64,000 nt of DNA from Glomus cerebriforme (lineage: Eukaryota; Glomeromycota; Glomeromycetes; Glomerales; Glomeraceae): NCBI GenBank assembly GCA_003550305.1, contig QKYT01000154.1:78423-142422 (forward strand), given 5' to 3'. The notes beneath the pieces are model-generated. The model saw only the letters and a list, made by a program, of their open reading frames with translations, searched no databases and was not told the origin of the DNA. Position 1 is the first letter of the stretch; the number at the start of each line of letters is the position of its first letter. The position numbers and the translations under genes are program-made. Positions 48,235-60,252 of the stretch are shown one piece after another.

Positions 48235-49347
48235 ATGTCTCATTTAGAAACTTCTCAAAAACTCATGATAAGTACAATGAATAAATATGAATTTTTTCAT
48301 TATGTACCAAAAGATAATAGTTTTTATCATGTAACTTGCAATATTATTATACAAGGCTCCGTCTTTGATGATCATGATTATGATCATGGATTCTTTTACC
48401 ATTCCAACGGGGAAAACTATTATGTTACGTGCAAATTATTTTCGCATTCTTTAATTGTAAATTTATTGAATAGTAAAATATACGAAATGGACCTTGACGT
48501 AAGACAAAAAGAATCATTGTCTTTGGATCAAAAATTTAATCTCGAACAAGACTTGAAACAACTCCTTCCTTTTCAATTTACGCGAAGTCGTATCCCTAAA
48601 AGTAATACGAGAACGGATTCTAATGGAAATACGAATTCTCTTCATGGACGGAATAATGATATCACAAAACAGATGGTTTCAAACACTGATGGCCAAACTG
48701 ATCTCGATCACCAAAATGGAGTTGGAGGCTATAATGTTGCTCATCCACGGCAACACCATTTTCCCGAAAGAGAAATGAAACCAAATTATGGTAGATATAC
48801 AACTGCATTTAATGGAAATACTATGAATAATGAAATGTCAACGCAAGCCGTTTTAATGACAAACATAAATAATGATAATAACTTATCACGTCAAGATGTA
48901 TATGGAATGGGATACGCTTATCCGCAGCAACAATATCATCAATTATTTAGCTCTGAAAATTTTCACCCTACATTTAATAACCTTATGTCTCAACCAAATC
49001 TTAAACAAGCCTCAACTTCTACTTCGCACATGAATGCTACTTACTTGACCTCCGCTCAGAATGTATTCCAACCTCAGCCATTCTTAAATAATATCGTCGA
49101 TCAACAAAAGCAAACTCAAGTTGATAATTTTTCACATCACATTCCCGAGAGAGAAACAATGCCGGATTATAATGGAGATAAAAATTCATTTAATGAAAAT
49201 ATTGGAAATAATATAATGACAATACAAATTGTTTCGGATATCAATCAAAATCACAATGATAACAACTTGTCACGCAATGTTCAAGGTGGTGTAAACGGCG
49301 TCGATCAAGTTATTCACCTGCAGCAACACCAAAATTTTTATCAATAA
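48235..49347 (+). CDS. HITC-type domain protein with long Asn/Gln-rich repeat tail
   Basis: The ATG at 48235 gives 370 residues in one exon, more than twice its stand-alone relatives. Residues about 18-112 form the family domain: EFFHYVPKDNSFYHVTCNII, GFFYHSNGENYYVTCKLF, SHSLIVNLLNSKIYEMDL and SLDQKFNLEQDLKQLLP. From residue 115 on the sequence is rich in Asn, Gln, His and Ser. It contains two copies of a repeat of about 45 residues (176-220 and 302-347), sharing [FI]PERE, P-x-Y, FN-x-N, NN-x-M, QxV and DNNLSR. No SANT module is present. The tail resembles the low-complexity Q/N-rich regions of fungal regulators, which suggests but does not prove an assembly role. The closest match to the domain in the window is the fragment at 25760-26019. 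Confidence 0.78.
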   Translation: MSHLETSQKLMISTMNKYEFFHYVPKDNSFYHVTCNIIIQGSVFDDHDYDHGFFYHSNGENYYVTCKLFSHSLIVNLLNSKIYEMDLDVRQKESLSLDQKFNLEQDLKQLLPFQFTRSRIPKSNTRTDSNGNTNSLHGRNNDITKQMVSNTDGQTDLDHQNGVGGYNVAHPRQHHFPEREMKPNYGRYTTAFNGNTMNNEMSTQAVLMTNINNDNNLSRQDVYGMGYAYPQQQYHQLFSSENFHPTFNNLMSQPNLKQASTSTSHMNATYLTSAQNVFQPQPFLNNIVDQQKQTQVDNFSHHIPERETMPDYNGDKNSFNENIGNNIMTIQIVSDINQNHNDNNLSRNVQGGVNGVDQVIHLQQHQNFYQ

Positions 49348-50985
49348 TATCATTTCGATATAAAAATTTCTTATTTAGTTAAAAAAAAAATGGTATTAGG
49401 AATTGGCGATTTATTGTCGGATTAAATTCTTAAATTTTTTATCGTTTCTATTCTGTTTTAATTTTTTTAAATATTCTGAATTATCAAAATATCAATTATA
49501 TTATTTATATTATTTATATTATTTATTAAATTATACTTATTTTTAAAAGATTATTATTGAATTTTGAACAGGTTGTTGTTTTTTCTCTTTGCATTTTTTT
49601 TATGGTATATCAATAAAGCTCGAATAAATCATTTTTATACTTTAAATGCTCGTATTCATTGCTGGTATTGTCGATAAACACACATATAAGTAGTGAATTA
49701 CATTTCTTTATTCTTGTCTCTTTAATTGTTGGAACAATCGACCGCATATTTGAGTTTTTTCAGTAAAAAAAAATGGTCTTTTACAGAAAATTTTTTTTTA
49801 TAGATATATAACTATAGAGGGACCGACTGAAGTCATTGAAGTCATCACGTGATAGTAATTCATAGAATGTATACCATTATTTAGTTTAACGTTCATGAAA
49901 ACAATATCCTAGAAATGATAATGGGGATTAGATCGTCGATCGTATTATGATTTTAATACAAAAATCTGATTCTAATAATAATAAACATAATGACCAGTTG
50001 TGTCACATACTCACATCACTATTTAAAAGTTCTGACTCGATTTATTAAAATATTTTTGATAAAGATTTATTTTTTCTCGCCAATGAGAAAATTCTGAATA
50101 TACGTGTATCATGAGAAACGGGATTAACCTGATTATGAAAAAATTTTTTTTTTCGGTCGCTCCCATCCACTAATTTACTAGAGGTCGATTAAAAATATTA
50201 GTATAGAAGTTTTTGATCTGACGTAAAAAACCTTTTATTTTTGTCAATTTCCTCATTAAATTGGTTAATATGACACTTTTATTTTGACACTTGATAATTG
50301 TTCATAGTTTGTGGCGGCTGGGACAGCACCAGAAGACTTTGCCGAAACAAGGACGGAAGGAATTTAGAACGACTAGAACAGCGAAAATAAGTCTATATGC
50401 AAATTATAAAACATTCGGATCAGCTAAATTTTTTTTTGTTAGATACGAAATAGTTTTCCATTTGAAGAAGGTTTAATTATTCAGTCATCAATCGAACGAA
50501 ATTATTAAAAATTTATATATATATTTTTTAAAATATAAAATAACACAGCATTTTCCACTCTTCCAACCAATTAAATATGATCAAGTATGTTGCATAAACA
50601 AGAAACCGATCGGTAAATTTTAATTCATAGTACTATCATTGGTTAATCGCCAAACCCACTTAAATAATCACACATCATGGAAATAGCCTTTTTCGTATTA
50701 TTTTTGTGATATAAATAAAATTTTATCACACTACAATGTAAAAAATTTCATTTTGTTTTAAATTTTGCCACATTTTTTTTTCATATAAATATGGAACATC
50801 AATTTATGATTGTAAAAAATTTTTTTTTTGTTTTTGTTTTTGCGTAATCCAAAAGAATCTCAAATAAAACACAATGTCCAAATGTAAAGCTTATTTGAAT
50901 ATATTAATTAAGCTTTTATTTTCTATATATAGAAACATCAATATCTTTATAGCAGAATAAGTTTTATATAACGTGTTCGAGAAAT
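49348..50985. other. gene-poor AT-rich spacer
   Basis: No supported gene. Contains short tandem 'ttatattatt' words (49497-49525) and A/T tracts. Confidence 0.4.
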
Positions 50986-50989
50986 TTTG

Positions 50990-51245
50990 GAAAAGTTTTT
51001 TATAATCGAATTTTTCTTAGTAAAAAAGTTTTTTACATGAATTTGTAACATTTTAGTCTTTTATACCAAAATGGACACAGCTGAATTTATCTGGAATTTG
51101 TTTAAAATTTGTGCCACTTTTTTCAAATTTTGTAGCATAAATTTTAAACGAATTTTTATTTAAATGAGTCCGCTTGGTAATTTTAGTATAAAATCTTTTT
51201 TTAGACATAAAAGTATTACAAATTCATGTGAAAACTTTTATTGGC
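50990..51245. mobile_element. imperfect inverted-repeat element
   Basis: The arms 'acatgaatttgtaacatttt' and 'ataccaaaatggac' on the left pair with 'attacaaattcatgt' and 'gtccgcttggtaattttagt' on the right. The centre is AT-rich and non-coding. It is a probable old MITE; the exact ends are uncertain. Confidence 0.5.
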
Positions 51246-51987
51246 ATTTTCGAATTTGAAATTAACGCGGGCCAAATGAAGATCCGTATAAAGATACTAA
51301 TTTAGGAGCGAAAGTCAAACAATATTAAATTTAAAAATTTAAAAAGAAGTCTAGAATCTAGAGAAGAATTCTAGAACCTAGAAAAGAATTGAATCAATCA
51401 AAGAAAAATTTAATTCTAGGGATTACTGAATCCATTAATTATAATATAATACCATCAATGATTCGTAAAAGCTACAATAATTTAAATGTATATCAGATAT
51501 CTGTAGTTACCAAGATTGCCAATATAAGCAATATATGAAAGAAAATGCAGGGGTACATTATTGATAAATTATTAAGTTGCTATAAAAGTATTCATTGAGT
51601 TTCAAAGAAAATGCAAGGCTGAATTCGTGTGACAAATTTAGTAGCGCCGTTAGCCGAGTCTACCCAAAATAAGTAAGTAGTTTGATTCTCTGATTACGAT
51701 TTCTCCGAGTCATTGATTTATGGACCAAAATTTCTAAAATTTATTACGGAACCATTCCATATTTTTAAACATATTATTAATTAAAAAATCGGATGGTTAT
51801 TATTCCACTTTGTTTATGATGATGATGTTCATAAGATTTATATTATATTTCCTCGCTTAGAAATTAAAAAAAAATGATATCTACTATCCAAGATATTGAA
51901 GATAATAACAATAATATAAAAAAAATATAATATCATTAATATGTTATCAATTTACTAACAATAATTAAAGATTCAAAATATATGTGT

Positions 51988-52140
51988 GTGCGTCAGGTGC
52001 CGATTTGCGTCAACAGGCAGCTGACGCGCGTCAGATGACTAATGCTGGCCAAATATTTTTAGGGCATTATAAAGATAAGCCTAAATGGGTCCATAATTTA
52101 GGCCGGTCGGCACCTGACGTAAATTGACATATAACGCACA
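51988..52140. mobile_element. GCGTCAGGTGCCG foldback element, copy A
   Basis: 'gcgtcaggtgccgatttgcg' on the left and 'cggcacctgacgtaaattga' on the right are inverted. The GC content is higher than the surroundings. The inner 'gcgtcagatgactaatgctg' recurs at 53837. No coding capacity. Confidence 0.65.
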
Positions 52141-53640
52141 GCATATATACATTCATTTAAATACATGCGTTATATTAAAAAAATGAAACATGACTTTAGA
52201 CACACGTAAAGCCATATTTATATTTTATAGATTAAAAATTCAGATCATTAGGATTGATATGTTTAATAAATAACATTTAATGATGCGACCCGAATGCCAG
52301 AAAATACAAATCTTCAAAAAAAAAATTCTTGTTTAATTTCTTTAACATTATATTTAAAATGCTTATAAACCGATTATGATGTTAAAAATAATAAAAGAGA
52401 TGATAAATTCTTTTATTAATTTCTTTCATTTGTTCATCAGAGCCACATAGAAAAAAAATACTATTCTGTCACTTTCCAAAAGCCTTATCATTATTTCTCT
52501 TTTTTATCTGCTGATCCAATCATTTTGAAATTTTTCATTCAAACCTAAGGACTAAACCTAAAGAAAAATTTAGATAAATAAATAATAGATTAGATATTAG
52601 TATATTACATACTAGGCAATGAATCAAAACAACAATTTTATTTGTCAATTAACGCGCCGTGAAACGGAAATCCACGTGACTCTCGAAGTATAATGTCCTC
52701 CGGACAACTAATAAAAATGATTTAAAATAATCAAAAAATCCAATTCGATTCTTCAGAACTATTTATCATTTAAATCCGGTTACTAGATTAAGGCTTCAAA
52801 TGCTTGGATCATTTTAATTAAACTTGTTAAATTTTAGTGGAAACAATAGTGTAGCTTCTAGATACACTGATACACTTTTATAAGTCATTATAATACGCAA
52901 TATGGTTCCATTTTTAAGATTATTAATAAATGAAAAATAAATAATATCATGAAGATTTTATCTATCATCTTGATGATTGAATTGATTGATTCAGTTGTCA
53001 TTTAAACATTGGAATTACGTGTATATTGCGAAAAATAATAAATTTTCGCAAGTATTAGGAAACAGAACTCTAAACGATATTTTTTATTAATAGCACGATC
53101 GTACCAACGACAAGACAAGTATTGTAACATACTCTTTCCCGTGTTCAAATTGATAATTTGGTTTTCTATAAAAACGAAATATTGCCAAAAAGTTAACATT
53201 ACAAAAAGAAACTGTTTATAAAGTAATTCTTTGATCTTGATTTTAGATTGTCAAATAGAATTGGAAACATCCAACTTTCAATCTTAAAATTTATTTGTAT
53301 GTTAATCTAAAAGTTTTAGTATACAAGATTACAAATTAAAAAGAGTGATATTTATAGCACTGGGATACTTTTATGGAGATATATAAAAGTTCATTACATG
53401 TATGAAGAATTAAATAGTCTTCAAAGTCATTAAATGATCAAATGATAAATAAATCTATTTTACTTGAGAATAATTTTTTTATCATATGATTGATGAAATA
53501 ATATCCTTCATGATATTATACAAAACCACTCCGCAAGACATTTAAGTAAACGATCAGAATAATATAAGAAGCAAAAGACAGCAAATTTATAAAATTGCTA
53601 TGATGATGAGATTGGGACTAGTATAAATGTTTTAGATTAA
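52141..53640. other. gene-poor AT-rich spacer
   Basis: No supported gene or repeat was seen. Confidence 0.4.
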
Positions 53641-53642
53641 AC

Positions 53643-53768
53643 ATGGCCATTTCCCAAATCTGACTTGGGACAATCCTATATCCGAAATTTAACCATGTTC
53701 CAAGCTAGTCAGATTTAAAATGTTTAACATCCTAGAATTACGGATATGGTCAAGCTTCGGATATAAAA
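53643..53768. mobile_element. GTTGTAGCCC-type MITE, decayed fragment
   Basis: Internal blocks 'acttgggacaatcctatatc' and 'atggtcaagcttcggatata' match the other copies, but both terminal repeats are lost. Confidence 0.6.
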
Positions 53769-53831
53769 ATTAAACAAAAGAATTCAAAAGCGGTAAATAA
53801 TCTTGCTTATATACGTTGTACGTCATAGCTA

Positions 53832-53910
53832 CCGGGCGTCAGATGACTAATGCTGTCAAATCCTTCTTAAGACATTATAAATCAGCCGACATCTGACACA
53901 AATTGACAAC
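53832..53910. mobile_element. GCGTCAGGTGCCG foldback element, short copy B
   Basis: 'gcgtcagatgactaatgctg' and 'gccgacatctgacacaaatt' match parts of the 51988-52140 element with the middle shortened. Confidence 0.55.
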
Positions 53911-54470
53911 ACGATCCATATTGAATTACCTATAATTTTTACTAGGAATAAAATTTTTTCGTTATGAAATGTTATTTGTCACATTATTTGTACAGTCAAT
54001 TTCTTAATGCCATAATTCCGGCCAAAAATCTGAAAATCATGTGATCGAACACGATTTAGACAACTTTGTGATTCAACTTGCCAGGCCAATTTAGAATGTT
54101 ATTATATTAAATGACAAATGACGTGTCATTTCATTATAAGCCACTAAATGATAAATGACAAATGATTAGAACGCAAATTTATTATTAAATTAATATTTAA
54201 ATAATAATAATTCTTAATTAAAATAGGTTATGCTTATATACTCATACATTAACTTTTTTGATAACAAAATAAATAGACTACAATAATACATAAAATAAAG
54301 TAGTACATAAAATCACTTTTTTCAAACAACTCAATAAGCTATTTCAATTTATATTTCATAAAAAAACTTTAAACTATTTTAACAATTTTTGTGTTTATTT
54401 TAATTTTTAATTTGTAAAATACAGAAAAATGTGGGTTCAAATAAAACTTATTTTGTTTATTCTATTTCAC

Positions 54471-55491
54471 CTAAATATTCAGTATCATTATATTTTGGAA
54501 GATCTTTTGTAAAAGAATTAAGTAACCGAGATGTATAAACAGCTTGTGAATGAGTAGTTGGTTGGTTATTTTCAATAGATAAAAGATTTGCTTGTCAGTA
54601 TTTTTCTCTTCTTCATACTGCCTTTTAATTTCATAATGTTGCTGTTCTCTTTTATATTCCTTGCATGATTGAGAAAACAATGTAATTAATTCAAGTATTT
54701 CATTTACATTTGGTCTATTGTTTGAATTTGAATTCCAACACTTTTTCATTAAATCAATGTAACATTTTGGTGCTTGTAGTTCGGTTATTTCAGATTTAAT
54801 ACTAAATATTGATCATGTGCACAATTGTGAAAAGGTTGTCTTCCAGTTGCTACAAAATACATAATCATACAAAAACTATAAATGTCTGCTTGCTTGAGTA
54901 TAAGGTTTTCCTCTTAATACTTCAGGAGCTACAAAAGGCATAACTCCATAAATTTTGTTTCATCTATATTACAACTTCTCCACATAATCCCATATCTGAA
55001 ATAAATGGATATTTTCCATCATATTCAATCAATATATTTCCTGTAATGAACTATCTGTTTTTGATGAATTTCTTTGAGGCCATATAATATGTTAACCAAA
55101 ATACTAAATTTACAATACCAGCTTTATAATTGTTTTTTGCCCAATTATTAAGACTTCCATCTTCTGCATATTCATTAACCATAATATAATTTTTAGTGAA
55201 TTTTGAGATATTCCATATATACTAATAATATGATTACATTTCTTTATTGAAAGTAATATAGCAGACAAAATATAATGGACCATTCTCCCACATTGCCGAA
55301 TATAATGTAATTTCAATATCATAGCTTATTTCTCTAATATTTTTAAACTGATTGTATGGTATCCATTCAAATATTACTTCATCATATTTATTAATATTTA
55401 ATTGTTTCTTATATTTTATATCTGTATATTTTTTACCACATTCTTCATAATAATTATCATTAAGAGCCTTTGTATCTGGATTTTGAAACAT
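54471..55491 (-). pseudogene. wrecked Rhizophagus-type TKL kinase copy
   Basis: Read on the minus strand from 55491: ECGKKYTDIKYKKQLNINKY, FEWIPYNQFKNIREIS and YSAMWENGPLYF (N-lobe without a glycine loop). Then, in other frames, HIISIYGISQN, a remnant of the HRD region (the catalytic loop is lost: VHY is followed by unrelated codons), 'atgggattatgtggagaagt' (DMGLCGEV) and finally MKKCWNSNSNNRPNVNEILE with a tail like that of the gene at 58353-60252. Numerous frameshifts and the lost catalytic loop make it a pseudogene. DNA similarity to the intact gene remains high. Confidence 0.85.
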
Positions 55492-55549
55492 TATATTGGT
55501 CTTATTACGTTTAGTTGAATATTTTTAACCTATTAAAACAATAAAACCA

Positions 55550-55935
55550 TTATTATACTAGGGTAACGGAAACCGTTTAAGTCCGTCGCGGTATCAAGAT
55601 CAAAAACAACAAATTATTTGTGTTATAGTGTTATATACATTAAGTGTTACGCAATCTACACAAGTGTCACGCGGGTGACGCGACCTTGGCACAAGTGTTA
55701 TGCCATTACGCGATCTTCTTTTTTAGTATATATATTTCAGGGGTATTTTTTAGAAAAGTGTTACATAATCATGATGCATTTTCAATAAAGGAAATAAAAT
55801 TGATGTTTGTGACGGGGACAAAAACGGGGGATAAAACATTTTTTGTTAAGTCATTACAGTAAATAGTCCTTCGCTAACGCTCCGGACAATTATTTGTATT
55901 TAACATTAAATTAAATAAAAAGAAAAACTTTATAC
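55550..55935. other. spacer with GC-richer patch
   Basis: A plus-strand frame at 55644-55862 has no recognised family. The stretch 'gtgtcacgcgggtgacgcga' with its repeated GTGTxACGC words is GC-richer than its surroundings and may be the end of a transposon. Confidence 0.3.
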
Positions 55936-56007
55936 CTCATTTAGAATTTCATTATTGATATTTTGTGGGTTATAAAAGCATTTTAAATTAACTCTTTTAT
56001 CAGAGTC
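55936..56007 (-). pseudogene. isolated kinase N-lobe exon end
   Basis: Twenty-four codons on the minus strand encode DSDKRVNLKCFYNPQNINNE, then ILNE, followed by a GTATAA donor. This is the end of the N-lobe exon in the kinase at 58353-60252 (KVALKCLYNSQNIT...LNE). It is detached from the pseudogene body at 54471-55491 and abuts a dispersed repeat at its upstream side. Confidence 0.65.
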
Positions 56008-56317
56008 CATCCACACATCTAGATTCTTTAGGCTCCTTACACAGGAATACCTTTGAACACTAGCCTTTTCAACAACATTCTATATAGCTGCTACTAACAC
56101 CTAGATAGTTTCATATGCGATGGTGTTGTGTGATTTATGTCCGTTGGTCCTCCTTTTGATGCGTGTTACATACACCCTTGCACTCAGAAATAAAACCCTT
56201 TCAAACACAAAAACCTTGTGACACATAGTGCAGTAAAACGAGTCAGAATCTTGAGTGTGATACATTGCGATAAATTGATAAATTGGAGCGCCTATGATCA
56301 GTATGATAAAAATCTAG
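56003..56317 (+). repeat. dispersed repeat next to kinase copies, copy A
   Basis: Matches 61242-61522 in the same orientation: 'gattctttaggctcc', 'gaatacctttgaacactagc', 'acacccttgcactcagaaat', 'aaaaaccttgtgacacatag' and 'gatcagtatgataaaaatct'. A remnant of coding sequence is possible in the other copy, but no family is recognised. Confidence 0.7.
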
Positions 56318-56590
56318 GTTAATTTTTAATGACGTTGATATGATTGGTTAACTATTGTCCTCTTTTGATACTATCATTACTATAAGTATTTAATTCATAA
56401 ATTTGCAATATTTGAAAATTTCGATTTAACAATTTAGTGATGAGTTATAGTAACAACTTATTATAATAGTCTCAATAAACTTTGAATACTTTGATTTCAC
56501 AATAATAAATTACGATATTTACGATATGAATCAGTTCATAACTCAAGACTTCTCACGAAATATTGTAAGAATTACTAATCATGACACAAT

Positions 56591-57032
56591 TTGATATTAA
56601 TTTTTTTTAGTCATGATTTTTTATTATATTTTAGTTATGTATATGATTCGAAATTCACGGGTCAGTTTTTTTTTACGCGTCATGATGACTCAAAGTTACT
56701 GTTTATTGATGATCTTCCATCCAACAAACCTTTCAGAATTCAGATATCAGATAAGGGTGTTATCAATAGGATAATCCATGAAAAACTGAAACGTAACAAT
56801 TTCTTAATCGTAACATTCATCTAAATAGTAAATGGATATAAACTACCTTAATCACTATACTTGCTGTCCATTTAGAATCCCATCCAACCCTCAATTCCTT
56901 AAAATAAATTCTTGGATTGAATTTTTGTTAAAAATGTTTACGCGTTACAAACGAAAACAAATTTTAGGTTGTTTTGAAATCTTTGATTTTTCAAATACAT
57001 TGTCACTAAGATATTTTTTATCACAAAATTAG
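56591..57032 (+). other. two short open frames of uncertain status
   Basis: 56591-56824 includes FFFTRHDDSKLLFIDDLPSN and KPFRIQISDKGVINRII, which read like real protein. 56832-57032 follows in a different frame. No start context, splice pattern or family supports them. They may be the remains of one old gene. Confidence 0.2.
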
Positions 57033-58350
57033 GATAGATAATAAATTGTTCTTATTTTTCCCTTCGACAAATTTTGCATATAACATAAGTTTACTTTTTA
57101 AGAAAAGAAACGTAAATTAAAATCGTGTCAGCTGAACATAAAACCAAATTATTAATAAATTAATTAAATTTCAATAAATTGTAAAATGATAAACTCTCTT
57201 TCAAAACTACGCATATAAATGGCTAATGAAAGGTATAAGTATAATTACAGAAAATTTGGTAATCAAATTTTTGATCGATTATGCCTCAGATTTTTAACTT
57301 TTTTTTTAAAAAAAATTAAAAAAAGGTCATTTGTTTTTCTAGCTATCATTTCTCAAAATTATTATTTTTTTAGAATTTTAGATCATTGAGCTAAAGAATT
57401 TGTTAAAGAAAAGAAAACTACACTTACTTTCTCATGTTTGTGTACTACCCTATTTTAATTGAATAAAAGTTCTAAGAAAAAACTTTTAGAATTAGTCATA
57501 TTTTTTGAAAAATAAAAATTAAGGCTACAGCTAATCAAGTATCCGTTCGAGAACAAAAATAATTTTACAATTATTGTACTGTCATAAATATTTAACTTGT
57601 AAATTTAATTTTTAGTTATTATTTATTCAGTTAAAATTTGAATTATAAAAATTTTAAAAATTGTATTTTATTACATAAATAAAAATAAAAAATTTTCCCT
57701 TATAATATACTTCAATTGCTAATATTAATGAGCATAAAATATAAATAAAAAAAGAATAATTCACAAAATATGAATAAATTCGCATATTATTTGAATCTTA
57801 AAATCAAATTACGCAAAAATCAAATCATATTTGTATGATAATAGTCTGAAATTATTTCAAAAAATACATTAACAAATTTGATAAATTATTTTACTTGTAA
57901 GTCGTGTTAACCAAAATTTCCAATCGCAAAAAATTTGATATCACATGTTAAATCCATTTTTTACAATTGAATACCGATGAATATATAATAATTATGCCAC
58001 TGGCCTATAGTCTAAAATTAGCATAATAACAAATAACATACAGTATTACGTCGAATAAAAAATATCAATTTTATTTAAATTGGGTTGGTTCAATTACAAA
58101 CTGATTGATTTATCTATGAATAATAAATAAATGTATATAAAATAAAGAAAATAATAAATATTTAAAAAACAGTATTACTTAAAAATTTTTTTTTTTGAAA
58201 AAAATTCAATAAGCTATAATTTAAACTATTACGACAATTTTCATTTTATTCTTCTTCTTTCTCATTTTTATTTTCAATGTGTAAACTACGGAAAAATATG
58301 ATTTCAAATTAATAAACAAAATAGAAATATGATTTCATAAATTTAATAAA
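57033..58350. other. gene-poor spacer downstream of the kinase
   Basis: AT-rich, with A/T homopolymers; no supported feature. It contains the 3' flank of the minus-strand kinase gene. Confidence 0.4.
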
Positions 58351-58352
58351 AC

Positions 58353-60252
58353 TTACTTTGTAAAATCTATGATTTCTGCTGAATTATTGTTAATATTATC
58401 ATATTTTGGAAGATTTTTTGTAAAAGGATTAAGTAACCGAGATGTATAAATAGCTTGTGGATGAGTAGTTGATTGGTCACTTTCAATAGTTAAAAGGTTT
58501 GCTTTTCGGTAATTTTCTGCTTCTTCAAACTGCTTTTTAATTTCACAATGTTGCTGTTCTCTTTTATATTCATAATATGAACCAAAAAATAAATCAATTA
58601 ATTTAAATACTTCAATTACATTTGGTCTATTGTTTGGATTTGGATCCCAACACATTTTCATTAAATCAATGTAACATTTTGGTGCTTGTGGTTCAGTTAT
58701 TTCAGGTCTAATTCCATTATATATATTTAATACTAAATATTGATCATGTGCACGATTGCCAAAAGGTTGTCTTCCAGTTGCTACATAATACATAGACATA
58801 CTAAAACTATATATGTCCGCTGCTTGAGTATAAGGTTTTCCTTTTAATACTTCGGGAGCTACAAAAGGCATAACTCCAAAAATCTTTGTTTCATCCACAT
58901 TACCAACTTCTCCACATAATCCCATATCTGAAATATATGGGTATGTCCCATTCTTTTTAACTAATATGTTTCCTGTATGAAAATCACGATGAACCATCTG
59001 TTTTTGATGAACTTCCTTAAGTCCAATTAATATATTATATAATATACTTAGTTTACATTTCCAATTAAAATCTTTATAATTTTTATTTGCCCAACTATTA
59101 AGATTTCCACCTTCTGCATATTCAAGAACCATAATATAATCTTTTGTATTTGGATTTTGAGATATTCCATATAAACTAACAATATGTAGTGATTTCTTTA
59201 TTGAATGTACTTTAGCCTATTAAAATAAGAAAAAGAAAATATTATTATATTAAAAAGTATACAAAACATATTAATAAAAATCTTTATACCTCATTTAAAA
59301 ATCCATTAGTGATATTTTGTGAATTATATAAACATTTTAAAGCAACCTTTTGATTTACTGATTTTCTTGTATATTTCCTTTCATTAATGTTATAATCTAA
59401 TGGACCCTCTTTCCACATTGCTAAATATACTGTAGCAAAACCACCTTTACCTATTTCTTTAATAAGATTAAACTGATCGTATGGTATCCATTCAAATATT
59501 GCATCACTATATTTATTAATATTTAATTGTACATCTTGAATAAAATCATCAATTATTTTGTTTTCACTGGTCCAATTTGTAAAATTATTTTTTAAATTAT
59601 TAATTTGACATGGTTTACACCATTTATGTTCTGTATCCGTATATCTTTTACCACATTCTATACAAAAATTATTATAAAGAACCATAATATAATCCATTGT
59701 ATCTGGTTTTTGAGATATTCCATATATAGCATTTGTACTATAATAGTCATTAGAATATTTTTTAACCTAATAAAAAAAAAATAAAATCAATAATTTATTA
59801 AAAAGTATTCAACGTTAAAATTAAATAAGTAGTAAACTTTGTACCTCATTTAGAAATTCATCAGTAATATTTTGTGAGTTATAAAAACATTTTAAATCAA
59901 CTTTTTCATTAGAATCTCTTGTCCATATTTTATTGTTAAGATATAATGGACCATTCTCCCATATTGCAGAATATAATGTAGTTTCATCATATTTATTTAT
60001 TTCTTTAATATTCTTAAACTGATCATATGATATCCATTCAAATAATATATCACGATGATAAAATTCCTTAAATTGTTTCTCTCGAATAAAATCGTCAATT
60101 ATTTTATTCTCACTGGTCCAGTTTGTAAAATTTTTTAATACCTTACAAAAATCACACCATTTATACTCTGTATCAAGAATAACAGAATACTGTTCGTCAC
60201 ATTTTTCACATTTGAATGGTTCTTTATTTAATAAGTTGTTTTGGAATGACAT
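58353..60252 (-). CDS. TKL-type protein kinase with duplicated N-lobe
   Basis: Minus-strand exons 60252-59845, 59766-59290 and 59216-58353 join at two phase 0 introns (GTACAA...TATTAG; GTATAA...TAATAG), giving 582 residues. Exon 1 has CEKCDEQY...WCDFCK, NFTNWTSENKIIDDF and FEWISYDQFKNIKE, then a degenerate N-lobe (EINKYDETTLYSAIW, VDLKCF). Exon 2 opens with a stub of a kinase middle (AIYGISQKPDTMDYIMVL), then repeats the head (CIECGKRY...WCKPCQ) and an intact N-lobe: EIGKGGFATVY at about 240-250 and VALK with Lys near 280. Exon 3 holds HRDFHTGNIL (about 371-380), DMGLCG (392-397) and APE (415-417). A charged helical tail (KREQQHCEIKKQFEEAENYR) follows. The CxxC pairs suggest a small zinc-binding head. 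Catalysis (Ser/Thr or Tyr phosphorylation) is inferred from the complete motif set. Alternatively exon 1 is a dead neighbour and the real gene starts in exon 2. Confidence 0.8.
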
